From: Polaribacter glomeratus
GTDB taxonomy: Bacteria; Bacteroidota; Bacteroidia; Flavobacteriales; Flavobacteriaceae
DNA length: 64,000 nucleotides
NCBI RefSeq assembly: GCF_002954665.1
Contig: NZ_MSCM01000001.1
Coordinates: 1,438,836-1,502,835, forward strand
Reading direction: 5' to 3'
Under the pieces are notes generated by a model, which worked only from the letters and a program-made list of their open reading frames with translations, did no database searches and was not told where the DNA came from. Position numbers and translations under genes: made by a program. Positions 51,438-60,491 of the stretch are shown one piece after another; position 1 is the stretch's first letter; each line of letters starts with the position of its first letter.

Positions 51438-52637
51438 CTAAGACGCTTCTAAAACTGCTTGAACTTTATCTGCAGCTTCTTGAAATTCTGTTGCAGAAAT
51501 AATTTTCATTCCAGAATTATCTATTAATTCTTTTGCTTCTTTAGCATTTGTACCTTGTAATCTACAAATAATTGGCACATTAATTTTGTCTCCCATACTT
51601 TTGTAAGCATCTACAACACCTTGTGCAACTCTATCACAACGTACAATACCTCCAAAAATATTTACTAAAATTGCTTTAACATTTGGGTCTTTTAAGATAA
51701 TACCAAAAGCAGTTTCAACTCTAGCTGCATCTGCAGTACCACCAACGTCTAAGAAGTTAGCAGGTTCTCCTCCAGATTCTTTAATTAAATCCATTGTTCC
51801 CATTGCTAAACCAGCTCCGTTAACCATACAACCAACGTTTCCGTCTAAATCTACATAGTTTAAACCAGCCGCTTTTGCTTCAACCTCAATTGGGTTTTCT
51901 TCACGTAAATCACGCATTGCTGCGTAATCTCTGTGTCTATATAATGCGTTTTCATCCAAAGAAACCTTAGCATCAACTGCCATAATTTTATCATCCGAAG
52001 TTTTTAATACAGGATTAATCTCAAACATTGAAGAATCTGAACCAATGTATGCTTGGTATAAATTGGTAACAAACTTTGTCATTTCTTTAAAAGCAGTTCC
52101 TGATAAGCCTAAATTAAAAGCTATTTTACGCGCTTGAAAAGGCATGATACCTAATAAAGGATCAATTTCTTCTGTAAAAATTAAATGCGGAGTATTTTCT
52201 GCCACCGTTTCGATATCCATTCCACCTTCCGTAGAATACATAATCATATTTTTACCTGTTGCTCTGTTTAAAAGCACAGACATATAATATTCTTCTGGTT
52301 CAGAATCTCCAGGATAATATACATCCTCACAAATTAAAACCTGATTTACTTTTTTACCTTCTGCAGAAGTTTGAGGCGTAATTAACATCATGCCAATAAT
52401 CTCGTTAGAGATTTTTTCTACTTCCGCTAAGTTTTTTGCCAACTTAACTCCACCTCCTTTTCCACGACCACCTGCGTGAACTTGGGCTTTAACTACGTAC
52501 CAACTTGTACCAGTTTCTGCAGTTAACTGTTTTGCCGCATCTACAGCTTCTTTATGGCTACTTGCTACAATTCCTCTTTGAATTCTAACTCCAAAGCTGT
52601 TTAAAATTTCTTTTCCTTGATATTCGTGTAAATTCAT
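51438..52637 (-). CDS. sucC: Succinyl-CoA synthetase (ADP-forming) subunit beta
   Basis: TCA-cycle enzyme subunit of 399 residues that binds the nucleotide and succinate. The ATP-grasp part begins MNLHEYQGKEIL and includes VKAQVHAGGRGKGGG; the C-terminal ligase-CoA domain has GNVGCMVNGAGLAMGTMD, the phosphohistidine-loop partner region GGxADA (LDVGGTADAARVETAF) and VNIFGGIVRCD. The alpha subunit gene sucD is not in the window, as is usual for many Bacteroidetes. It is monocistronic. Confidence 0.96.
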   Translation of the reverse strand: MNLHEYQGKEILNSFGVRIQRGIVASSHKEAVDAAKQLTAETGTSWYVVKAQVHAGGRGKGGGVKLAKNLAEVEKISNEIIGMMLITPQTSAEGKKVNQVLICEDVYYPGDSEPEEYYMSVLLNRATGKNMIMYSTEGGMDIETVAENTPHLIFTEEIDPLLGIMPFQARKIAFNLGLSGTAFKEMTKFVTNLYQAYIGSDSSMFEINPVLKTSDDKIMAVDAKVSLDENALYRHRDYAAMRDLREENPIEVEAKAAGLNYVDLDGNVGCMVNGAGLAMGTMDLIKESGGEPANFLDVGGTADAARVETAFGIILKDPNVKAILVNIFGGIVRCDRVAQGVVDAYKSMGDKINVPIICRLQGTNAKEAKELIDNSGMKIISATEFQEAADKVQAVLEAS

Positions 52638-52981
52638 CAGTATCTCTTTTAAAAACGTTCAAAAATACAAATTCAAAGGCAAAAATTTACACATTATTTC
52701 ATAAAATAATTTAAGCGCTTAAATAGTTAATACTTTTTCTTGTTAATTGAGATTATTTAATAATTAATCTTAGTGAAATGGATTCTAAAAAAAAGTTAAT
52801 AAACTATAAATGAAGCGGTTTCATCTTTAAAAAATCATTGTTAGTGAATTTTAATATATTTTTCTTTGCTAAAAATATTGAATACTTTCAATATCGTTGT
52901 GCTACATAAAGTAGAGAAAATACATTTTATTACCTTAATTATTAACCCACTTTTTAATATTAATACATATACTTCCCTAAG
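52638..52981 (+). other. Divergent intergenic region sucC / lolD-like
   Basis: About 340 AT-rich bases containing the promoters of both genes. No gene is visible. The stretch just before the plus-strand gene has two candidate -7 boxes. Confidence 0.4.
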
Positions 52982-53005
52982 TATATTTGTTTTTTTATAC
53001 TTTCG
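52982..53005 (+). promoter_or_regulatory. Candidate -7 boxes of the lolD-like operon
   Basis: TATATTTG (52982-52989) matches TAnnTTTG exactly. TACTTTCG (52998-53005) is one base off and closer to the ATG at 53024. Confidence 0.45.
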
Positions 53006-53023
53006 TAGTTAGATATATTTCTT

Positions 53024-53683
53024 ATGATTACTACAAAAAATATCCATAAATATTATGGTGATGTTCAAGTTTTAAAAGGCCTTGATTTACACATCAAAAA
53101 AGGTGAAATCGTGGCTATTGTTGGTCCTTCTGGAGCAGGAAAAACAACTTTACTACAAATATTGGGCACTTTAGACAAGCCATTAAAAGAGCAAGATTTT
53201 GAGTTATCAATTAATGATATTTCTCTTAAAAATCTTTCTGATAAAGAATTATCGAACTTTAGAAATAATCATATTGGTTTTATCTTTCAATTTCATCAAT
53301 TATTACCAGAATTTTCTGCTTTAGAAAATGTTTGTATTCCTGCATTTATAGGAAAAAAATCTAAAAAAGAAGCAGAAACAAAAGCTAAAGAACTTTTAGA
53401 ATTTTTAGGATTATCGCACAGAATACATCATAAACCCAATGAGCTTTCTGGAGGTGAACAACAGCGAGTTGCCGTTGCAAGAGCGTTGATTAACAATCCA
53501 TCTGTTATTTTAGCGGATGAACCTAGTGGAAATTTAGACAGCGAATCAGCCAAAAATTTACACGAACTATTTTTTAAATTACGTGATGAATTTGGTCAAA
53601 CTTTTGTTTTGGTTACTCATAACGAAGAACTTGCAGCAATGGCTGATAGAAAACTAACCATGATTGACGGCAAAATAATTTAA
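53024..53683 (+). CDS. ABC transporter ATP-binding protein (LolD/MacB type)
   Basis: ATPase of 219 residues: Walker [11 protein letters not shown] loop [14 protein letters not shown], signature LSGGEQQR, Walker [16 protein letters not shown] and H loop LVTHNEELA. The [10 protein letters not shown] and SGNLDS patterns fit the LolD/MacB/FtsE subgroup, which works with FtsX-like permeases on lipoproteins or in efflux. No permease is adjacent, which is common for LolD in Bacteroidetes. It heads a plus-strand run with the TIGR02757 gene 6 bases later. Confidence 0.88.
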   Translation: MITTKNIHKYYGDVQVLKGLDLHIKKGEIVAIVGPSGAGKTTLLQILGTLDKPLKEQDFELSINDISLKNLSDKELSNFRNNHIGFIFQFHQLLPEFSALENVCIPAFIGKKSKKEAETKAKELLEFLGLSHRIHHKPNELSGGEQQRVAVARALINNPSVILADEPSGNLDSESAKNLHELFFKLRDEFGQTFVLVTHNEELAAMADRKLTMIDGKII

Positions 53684-53689
53684 TTTTTA

Positions 53690-54454
53690 ATGAAACAAAA
53701 AGAACTCAAAGAATTTTTAGATGAAAAGGTAATTTTATACAATAATCCAAAATTTATTGAGTCCGACCCTATTCAAATTCCACATCAATTTTCTAAAAAA
53801 GAAGATATTGAAATTGCTGCTTTTTTAACAGCTACTATTTCTTGGGGAAATAGAACGATGATTATTAAAAATTCTTACAAAATGATGGAATTGCTCGACA
53901 ATTCTCCTCACGATTTTATTTTAAATCATCAAGAAAAAGATTTAAAAGCATTCCAAAATTTTGTACATAGAACTTTTAATTATATCGATTTTCAACAGTT
54001 TATTAAATCGCTGCAACATGTTTATCTAAATCACGGTGGTTTAGAAAACGCACTCGCTATCAAAGACAAATCAACAACGTATCAAACAGCAATTCACCAA
54101 TTTAAAGCTGTTTTTTTTGAGGTTGAACATCAACAAAGAACTCAAAAACATATTTCTGATCCGTTAAAAAACTCGGCGGCAAAACGCATAAACATGTTTT
54201 TAAGATGGATGGTTAGAAATGACAAAGCTGGTGTTGATTTTGGACTTTGGCAAACGCATAATCCTGCAAACTTATCCTGCCCTTTAGATGTGCATTCTGG
54301 CAATGTTGCAAGAAAATTAAAACTGCTTTTAAGAACACAAAATGACTGGAAAGCACTTTCTGAATTAGATAAAAACTTGCGTAAATTAGATAAAAAAGAT
54401 CCTGTAAAATATGATTTTGCTTTATTTGGATTAGGAGTTTTTGAAAAGTTTTAA
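53690..54454 (+). CDS. TIGR02757-family protein
   Basis: Helical protein of 254 residues found widely in Bacteroidetes as the TIGR02757 family (recognised from memory). Conserved stretches: AFLTATISWGNRTMIIKNS, FVHRTFNYIDFQQFI, FLRWMVRNDKAGVDFGLW and CPLDVHSGNVARKL. The arrangement resembles helix-hairpin-helix DNA-glycosylase-like proteins, which is an inference from pattern only. It follows the LolD-like gene by 6 bases. No function is established. Confidence 0.78.
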   Translation: MKQKELKEFLDEKVILYNNPKFIESDPIQIPHQFSKKEDIEIAAFLTATISWGNRTMIIKNSYKMMELLDNSPHDFILNHQEKDLKAFQNFVHRTFNYIDFQQFIKSLQHVYLNHGGLENALAIKDKSTTYQTAIHQFKAVFFEVEHQQRTQKHISDPLKNSAAKRINMFLRWMVRNDKAGVDFGLWQTHNPANLSCPLDVHSGNVARKLKLLLRTQNDWKALSELDKNLRKLDKKDPVKYDFALFGLGVFEKF

Positions 54455-54522
54455 TTAGAAATGAACAACTTTTTTTTAATTGCGTTAATTGTAATAAATT
54501 GGTCTTTCCAAACTTTTATCAA

Positions 54523-56007
54523 ATGAAAAAATATATCTTTTTTATCATCGTCTTTATAAGTTACACGTTTATTGCACAAGACAGCAGAATTCCGATTGAC
54601 ACAACCGTAGTAACCACGAATTCAGTAGTTATTAAAGGAGTAACCGTACCTTATAAAGCTAAAACAGGTATGCAACCCGTTTGGGACAGCAACGGAAAAG
54701 TTGTTGCGTCCTTATATTACACGTATTATACGAGAACAGATGTTAAAGACAGCTCTAAAAGACCTTTAATCATGTCTTTTAATGGAGGTCCTGGTTCTGC
54801 ATCGGTTTGGATGCACATTGCCTACACAGGTCCAAAAATTTTAAAGATTGATGAAGAAGGAAATCCAATTCAGCCTTACGGAATTCAAGACAATCCGTAT
54901 TCTGTGTTAGATGTTGCAGATATTGTTTTTATAAATCCAGTAAATACAGGGTATTCGCGTCCTGTTGTAGAAAAAGGACAAAAAGTAGATGAAAAATATT
55001 TCTTCGGTGTTAATGCGGATGCAAAGTATTTAGCAGATTGGTTAACAACCTTTATGACTCGAAATAATCGTTGGTTATCTCCAAAATATATTATTGGTGA
55101 AAGTTATGGTGGAACACGTGTAATGCAATTAGCAAACGAATTGCAAAGCAGACAGTGGATGTATTTAAATGGCGTAATTATGGTTTCGCCTGCTGATTAT
55201 AAAATTATAAGGTCTGGTGCTTCAGAAGATTTGGCAATGAATTTACCTTATTTTACAGCAACTGCGTGGTATCATAAAATGTTGCCAGCAGATTTACAAC
55301 AAAAAGATTTAGAAGAAATTTTACCAGAAGCAGAGCTTTTTTCTTATAATGAATTACTTCCAGCCATCTCAAAAGGAGGAAATATCACTGCGGAAGAACG
55401 GAATCGTGTTGCTGATAAAATGGCGCGCTTCACGGGAATTAAAAAAAGCGTTTTGTTACAGCAAAATTTAGAAATGAAACCAAGTTTTTTCTGGAAAGAA
55501 CTTTTACGTGATACAAACGGAAAAACGATTGGCCGTTTAGATAGCAGGTATTTAGGAATTGATAGAGAGGAAATAGGGACAAGTCCGGATTACAGCCCAG
55601 AATTAACCTCTTGGTTGCATTCGTTTACACCAGCTATGAATTACTACACACAAAATATCTTAAACTTTAAAACGGATGTAAAATACAACATGTTTGGTCC
55701 TGTTGGCAATTGGGATTTCGAAAACGAAGATGCTCGTGAAAATCTACGTCAAGCCATGGCGCAAAATCCATATTTACAAGTTTTGGTGCAGTCTGGATAT
55801 TATGATGGAGCAACTACATATTCTGTTGCAAAATACACAATGGGGAAAATTGATCCTAGTGGAAAAATGAAAAATAGAATGACTTTTAAAGGATATAGAA
55901 GCGGCCATATGATGTATTTGCGTAAAGTAGATTTAGAAAAATCAAACGAAGATTTACGTGTTTTTATCAAAAAAAGTTCAGAAAATATTGGACCTGCTAA
56001 ATACTAA
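54523..56007 (+). CDS. Secreted S10-like serine carboxypeptidase
   Basis: Exported alpha/beta-hydrolase peptidase of 494 residues. A signal peptide (about 1-18, ending YTFIAQ) follows ATG 54523, preferred to an upstream in-frame TTG at 54499. Family S10 features: SFNGGPGSASVWMH (oxyanion loop), the nucleophile Ser194 in GESYGG, and a C-terminal histidine region near GYRSGHMMYLRK; the acidic residue is likely in VLVQSGYYDGATTY. It probably degrades peptides in the periplasm or outside the cell. It is followed by a BatA-type gene 12 bases later. Confidence 0.85.
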   Translation: MKKYIFFIIVFISYTFIAQDSRIPIDTTVVTTNSVVIKGVTVPYKAKTGMQPVWDSNGKVVASLYYTYYTRTDVKDSSKRPLIMSFNGGPGSASVWMHIAYTGPKILKIDEEGNPIQPYGIQDNPYSVLDVADIVFINPVNTGYSRPVVEKGQKVDEKYFFGVNADAKYLADWLTTFMTRNNRWLSPKYIIGESYGGTRVMQLANELQSRQWMYLNGVIMVSPADYKIIRSGASEDLAMNLPYFTATAWYHKMLPADLQQKDLEEILPEAELFSYNELLPAISKGGNITAEERNRVADKMARFTGIKKSVLLQQNLEMKPSFFWKELLRDTNGKTIGRLDSRYLGIDREEIGTSPDYSPELTSWLHSFTPAMNYYTQNILNFKTDVKYNMFGPVGNWDFENEDARENLRQAMAQNPYLQVLVQSGYYDGATTYSVAKYTMGKIDPSGKMKNRMTFKGYRSGHMMYLRKVDLEKSNEDLRVFIKKSSENIGPAKY

Positions 56008-56019
56008 TTTTACTATTTA

Positions 56020-57969
56020 ATGCAATTTAAAAACCCAGAGGTATTATACTTTTTAGCACTACTAATTATACCAATTTTAGTACACCTTTTTCAATTACAA
56101 AAATTTGTAAAAGTACCGTTTACAAACGTTGCTTTTTTGCAGAAATTAGTGCAAGAAACCCGTAAGAGTTCTCGTATAAAAAAATGGTTAATTCTGTGCA
56201 CCAGAATGCTTTTATTTTCTGCGATACTATTCGCGTTCTCACAACCTTATTTCAGCAATAAAAACACATCTAAAAACCAGCACACTTTTATCTATTTAGA
56301 CAATTCTTTAAGCACTAATACGGAAGGTGAAAAAGGAAATTTATTACAAATAGCAGCCCAAGAAATTATTAAAAATGCTTCTAAAAAAGATATCTATTCT
56401 TTACAAACGAATACAGATTTCTATAAAGATATTTCCTATTCTGAATTAAAAAACGAATTGCTAAAAGTTAGAAATACTTCTAAAAAACTAGATTTTAATA
56501 GCATTTTCTTAAAAATAAACAACCTTACATTTAATGAAACAAATACTTTAATTAAAAACATATTAATATCTGATTACCAATGTTATTACAATGATAAGTT
56601 TACAAATGTAACACCTGTTTTTTCTGCTATAAAACTAACACCAAGCACAAAAACCAATATTTCTATAGACAGTGTTTTTATCAGCAATAGAAATACCAAT
56701 AATTTTACTATAAATGTTATCGTTAAAAACCAAGGTGAAGCGAAAAAAAATATTCCTATTGCCCTTTTTAACAATACAAAATTAATTAGTAAACAGTCCT
56801 ACTCTATTAAAAAAGACGCTCTAGAAACGGTGCCTTTTATTATTGAGAATCAAACTGATTTTTTGGGTAAAATACAAATCACTTTTAACGACACTTTTTC
56901 GTTTGATAATACTTTTTACTTTAGCTTAAATACTACTAAAAAAGTAAGTGTTTTAAGTATTGGAAATGAGGCTAATTTCTTGTCAAAAATTTACACAGAA
57001 GATGAGTTTAATTTTACACAATCTTCACTACAAAATGTGAATTATAATTCCATTCAAAAACAGCAATTAATTGTCTTAAATGAATTAGAAAAAATACCAG
57101 AAACTTTATCAAAAAGCATTTTAAACTTCTCTACTAAAGGTGGCAATATTGTTATCATTCCGAATGAGAATTCTGAGATAAAATCTTATAATAATTTTCT
57201 TAAAAAGATTGGCAGCTCAAAAATAGAATCTAAAATTTTGGACACTTTAAAAATCACAACGATTAATTATGAGCATCCCTTATTTAAAAATGTTTTTCAG
57301 AATAAAGTAAGTAATTTTCAATATCCAAAAACACAAAGCCACTATCCTATCTCATCAAAAAACAGCAGTAAAATTGTTTCTTTCGATAATAACTTGCCTT
57401 TTATTAGTCAAATTAAAGCCTCTGAAAATAGTATTTATTTATTTTCAAGTGCTATTAACAAAAACAATAGCAACTTCCTTAATTCGCCTTTAATTGTGCC
57501 TGTTTTCTATAATTTCGGGAAAATGAGCTTTAAACATTCTAAATTATACTATTATTTAGATGCCGAAAATAAAATTGATATTGAAACGAATTTGGAAAAA
57601 GATGAAATTTTAAACATCTCAAATTCGGAATCTTACTTTATTCCTGATCAACAAACATTTCAAAATAAAGTAACAATTAGTACTAAAGACCAACCCAATA
57701 ATGCTGGTTTTTATTACATCCTAAGAAAAAAAGACACGATTCAAACACTTGCTTTTAACACTCCAAAAGAGGAAAGTTTACTCAATTTTATGGACTTAAA
57801 TTCATTAAAAGAAACCAACGAGAATATGAATATTTCTACTTCTATTGCAACTGTTTTTGAAGATTTGAACGAAAATAACGAAGTTCATTGGCTATGGAAA
57901 TGGTTTTTGTCGTTGGCAATTGTATCTTTGCTCTTAGAAATTTTGATTTTAAAATTCTATAAACCATGA
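56020..57969 (+). CDS. BatA-domain membrane protein
   Basis: Protein of 649 residues. The N-terminal BatA motif (FKNPEVLYFLALLIIPILVH and KFVKVPFTNVAFL) contains two membrane helices (about 6-23 and 57-75). A large periplasmic part follows, starting with a von Willebrand-like strand (HTFIYLDNSLS), and one last membrane helix lies at about 630-645. The VWA MIDAS motif (DxSxS) is reduced to LDNSLS, so metal binding is possible but not proven. In Flavobacteriia a gene of this kind precedes the dihydroorotase-like gene; here the two overlap by 4 bases (ATGA). Confidence 0.85.
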   Translation: MQFKNPEVLYFLALLIIPILVHLFQLQKFVKVPFTNVAFLQKLVQETRKSSRIKKWLILCTRMLLFSAILFAFSQPYFSNKNTSKNQHTFIYLDNSLSTNTEGEKGNLLQIAAQEIIKNASKKDIYSLQTNTDFYKDISYSELKNELLKVRNTSKKLDFNSIFLKINNLTFNETNTLIKNILISDYQCYYNDKFTNVTPVFSAIKLTPSTKTNISIDSVFISNRNTNNFTINVIVKNQGEAKKNIPIALFNNTKLISKQSYSIKKDALETVPFIIENQTDFLGKIQITFNDTFSFDNTFYFSLNTTKKVSVLSIGNEANFLSKIYTEDEFNFTQSSLQNVNYNSIQKQQLIVLNELEKIPETLSKSILNFSTKGGNIVIIPNENSEIKSYNNFLKKIGSSKIESKILDTLKITTINYEHPLFKNVFQNKVSNFQYPKTQSHYPISSKNSSKIVSFDNNLPFISQIKASENSIYLFSSAINKNNSNFLNSPLIVPVFYNFGKMSFKHSKLYYYLDAENKIDIETNLEKDEILNISNSESYFIPDQQTFQNKVTISTKDQPNNAGFYYILRKKDTIQTLAFNTPKEESLLNFMDLNSLKETNENMNISTSIATVFEDLNENNEVHWLWKWFLSLAIVSLLLEILILKFYKP

Positions 57970-59222
57970 GTACACTTCTTAAAAACGCAACGATTATAGA
58001 TGCAACGAGTCCTTATCACAACCAAAAAAAGGATATTTTAATTAGTGATGGAAAGCTTGAAAAAATAGCCGATTCTATTCAAAACAAAGATACTTATACA
58101 GTTATTGAACTTGAAAACCTACATGTTTCTTGCGGCTGGTTTGACACGAGTGTTTCTCTTGGAGAACCTGGTTTTGAAGAGAGAGAAACTATAAAACATG
58201 GTTTGCAAGTTGCCGCAAAAAGCGGATTTACATCAATCGCCGTAAACTCAAACACAAACCCTGTTATTGATTCTAAATCTGATGTTGAGTTTTTAATCAG
58301 CAAAGCATTCAATTCTGCTACAAAACTATATCCAATTGCAGCCTTAACAAAGAATAGCGACGGATTAGAGATTTCAGAAATGTATGACATGCAACAATCT
58401 GGAGCAATTGCTTTTGGAGATTACAACAAACCCATCGAAAATGATAATTTGATGAAAATTGCCCTCTTGTACGCCCAAAATTTTGATGGCTTGGTGTTAA
58501 GTTTTCCAAAAAACAACGCAATTGCTGGCGATGGAATTGCAAATGAAGGAATTAATAGCACAAAATTAGGATTGAAAGGAAATCCTGCGTTAGCAGAACA
58601 CATTCAAATTTCTAGAGATTTATTTTTATTAGAATACACTGGAGGAAAGTTACATATCCCAACAATTTCAACAACAAAATCTGTAAACTTAATTAAAGAA
58701 GCTAAAAAGAAAGGATTAAAAGTTACATGTAGCGTTGCGGCGCATCATTTGGTTTTAACAGATGATGAATTACATGCTTTTGATAGTAACTTTAAAACAA
58801 ATCCGCCTTTAAGAACGAAAGAGGATCTAAAAGCGTTGCAAAAAGGTGTTGAAACTGGTGTTATCGATATTATAACCTCAGATCATAATCCTATTGACAT
58901 TGAACATAAAAAAGTAGAATTCAGCGAAGCTAAAGATGGTGTAATCGGATTAGAATCTGCATTTGGTGCGGTAAATTCTGTGCTAGATTTAGCGGATTTC
59001 ATTGATTGTTTTACAACGAAACCAAAAGCAATTTTTAAAATTGAAAATCATTCGATTAAAGAAGGAAATTTTGCTGATATTACACTTTTTAATCCAGAAA
59101 CTGAAGTGATTTTTGCAAGTAAAGACATTTTATCAACCTCTAAGAATAGCGCTTTTATCAACAAAAGATTAAAAGGAAAAGTATATGGTATATTTGCCAA
59201 TAATCAATTAATTATAAACTAA
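57966..59222 (+). CDS. Dihydroorotase homologue lacking the HxH zinc motif
   Basis: Amidohydrolase-fold protein of 418 residues, close to dihydroorotases over its length (NATIIDATSPYHNQKKDILI, GFEERETIKHGLQVAAKSGF, NTNPVIDSKSD, ITSDHNPIDIEHKKVEF). The metal-binding HxH that should follow FD is SxS here (Ser62, Ser64), the conserved Arg of REPG is Gly66, and the IxxDHAPH motif is SDHNPI. The protein is therefore probably not an active dihydroorotase by itself; a structural PyrC-like role with aspartate carbamoyltransferase, or another activity, is possible. Its ATG overlaps the BatA gene. Confidence 0.83.
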   Translation: MSTLLKNATIIDATSPYHNQKKDILISDGKLEKIADSIQNKDTYTVIELENLHVSCGWFDTSVSLGEPGFEERETIKHGLQVAAKSGFTSIAVNSNTNPVIDSKSDVEFLISKAFNSATKLYPIAALTKNSDGLEISEMYDMQQSGAIAFGDYNKPIENDNLMKIALLYAQNFDGLVLSFPKNNAIAGDGIANEGINSTKLGLKGNPALAEHIQISRDLFLLEYTGGKLHIPTISTTKSVNLIKEAKKKGLKVTCSVAAHHLVLTDDELHAFDSNFKTNPPLRTKEDLKALQKGVETGVIDIITSDHNPIDIEHKKVEFSEAKDGVIGLESAFGAVNSVLDLADFIDCFTTKPKAIFKIENHSIKEGNFADITLFNPETEVIFASKDILSTSKNSAFINKRLKGKVYGIFANNQLIIN

Positions 59223-59228
59223 AGACCA

Positions 59229-59555
59229 ATGGAAAATTATACAGTTAAAGAAGGTAAAACAGCTGCAATTATTAGTTATATTACCGTTTTTGGAACTATT
59301 ATTGCATTTTTCATGAATAATAGTAAGAAAAATTCTTTTACTAGTTTTCACATTAGACAAATGATTGGTATTTTTCTTTTAACAATGATAAATAAATATA
59401 TTGTGTATGATTTTTTGGGAACAACTGCTAGTTATGTTGCTTTTATTTTAATAGCGATATTATGGGTAATTGGTTTTATTGGAGCGGTAAAAGGCGAAGA
59501 AAAATTAGTACCTTATGTTGGTCAACAATTTCAAAATTGGTTTAAAAATTTTTAA
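59229..59555 (+). CDS. Small membrane protein (DUF4870-like)
   Basis: Protein of 108 residues with three to four hydrophobic segments (AAIISYITVFGTIIAFFM, MIGIFLLTMIN, YVAFILIAILWVIGFIGAV) and the pattern FHIRQMIGIF typical of DUF4870/Tic20-like small membrane proteins. It is 6 bases after the dihydroorotase-like gene and 21 before the esterase gene, inside the same run. Function unknown. Confidence 0.72.
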   Translation: MENYTVKEGKTAAIISYITVFGTIIAFFMNNSKKNSFTSFHIRQMIGIFLLTMINKYIVYDFLGTTASYVAFILIAILWVIGFIGAVKGEEKLVPYVGQQFQNWFKNF

Positions 59556-59576
59556 TTTATTGATATAAAAGCATTT

Positions 59577-60215
59577 ATGAAGTTAGAATATATTGTACGA
59601 GAACCTAAAAATAAAACTCAAAATCCGCCTTTATTAATTTTATTGCATGGCTACGGAAGCAATAAAGAAGATTTGTTTTCTTTTGCCGAAGAATTGCCAG
59701 ATGAGTTATTAATTGTAAGCGCACAAGCACCTTACGAGATGGGTTACGGCGGTTATGCCTGGTATGCAATTAATTTTGATGATGTAAAAGGTAAATTTTC
59801 TGATTTAAAACAAGCCAAAACTTCGCTTGACATCATTGCTGTTTTTATTGATGAAATAAAACAGAAATACAAAACAGATCCTAATAAAACTTTTTTACTA
59901 GGTTTTAGTCAAGGCGCTATTTTAAGCTATTCTTTAAGCTTCTTTTACCCTAATAAAGTTAAAAATGTAATTGCTTTAAGTGGTTACATAAACACTGAAT
60001 TACTTCCAAAAGAAATTTCAAAAGAAATACAAACCAATTACTATTGCTCTCATGGTTCTGTTGATCAAGTTTTACCAATAGAATGGGCGAGAAAAAGTAG
60101 ACCTTTTTTAGATAAATTAGGTTTCCAAAATGAATATTCAGAATATCCTGTTGGTCATGGAGTAGCGCCACAAAACTTTTATAGTTTTAAAACTTGGATT
60201 GAAAAACGTTTGTAA
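59577..60215 (+). CDS. Alpha/beta-hydrolase esterase (phospholipase/carboxylesterase family)
   Basis: Cytoplasmic esterase of 212 residues without a signal peptide. Oxyanion loop LILLHGYGSNKED, nucleophile Ser111 in GFSQG, acid in HGSVDQVLP and histidine in VGHGVAPQ, all in the order of the YpfH/acyl-protein-thioesterase-like family. Physiological substrate unknown. It ends the plus-strand run that began with the LolD-like gene. Confidence 0.88.
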   Translation: MKLEYIVREPKNKTQNPPLLILLHGYGSNKEDLFSFAEELPDELLIVSAQAPYEMGYGGYAWYAINFDDVKGKFSDLKQAKTSLDIIAVFIDEIKQKYKTDPNKTFLLGFSQGAILSYSLSFFYPNKVKNVIALSGYINTELLPKEISKEIQTNYYCSHGSVDQVLPIEWARKSRPFLDKLGFQNEYSEYPVGHGVAPQNFYSFKTWIEKRL

Positions 60216-60491
60216 AAAAAAATATTCTTTTTAGGTTATTACTTTTAAAAAATTTAACTTCGCTAAATGCTGATATAAATCACTAATACTGAACTAGATT
60301 CAATACAAAAATGATTTTATAACAGTTATATAAATTTAAACTCCCTGTTTAAATGAAGTAACCTCTGTTAATGTCTAAATTCTTACTTCAACATTTTTAA
60401 TGATAAATTAAGAAGTACCGCGTTAGCAAAAAATTAGATAAAAGTATAAATTAACCAAATTTGACGTTCGTCATAACCGCTAAAAACAACC

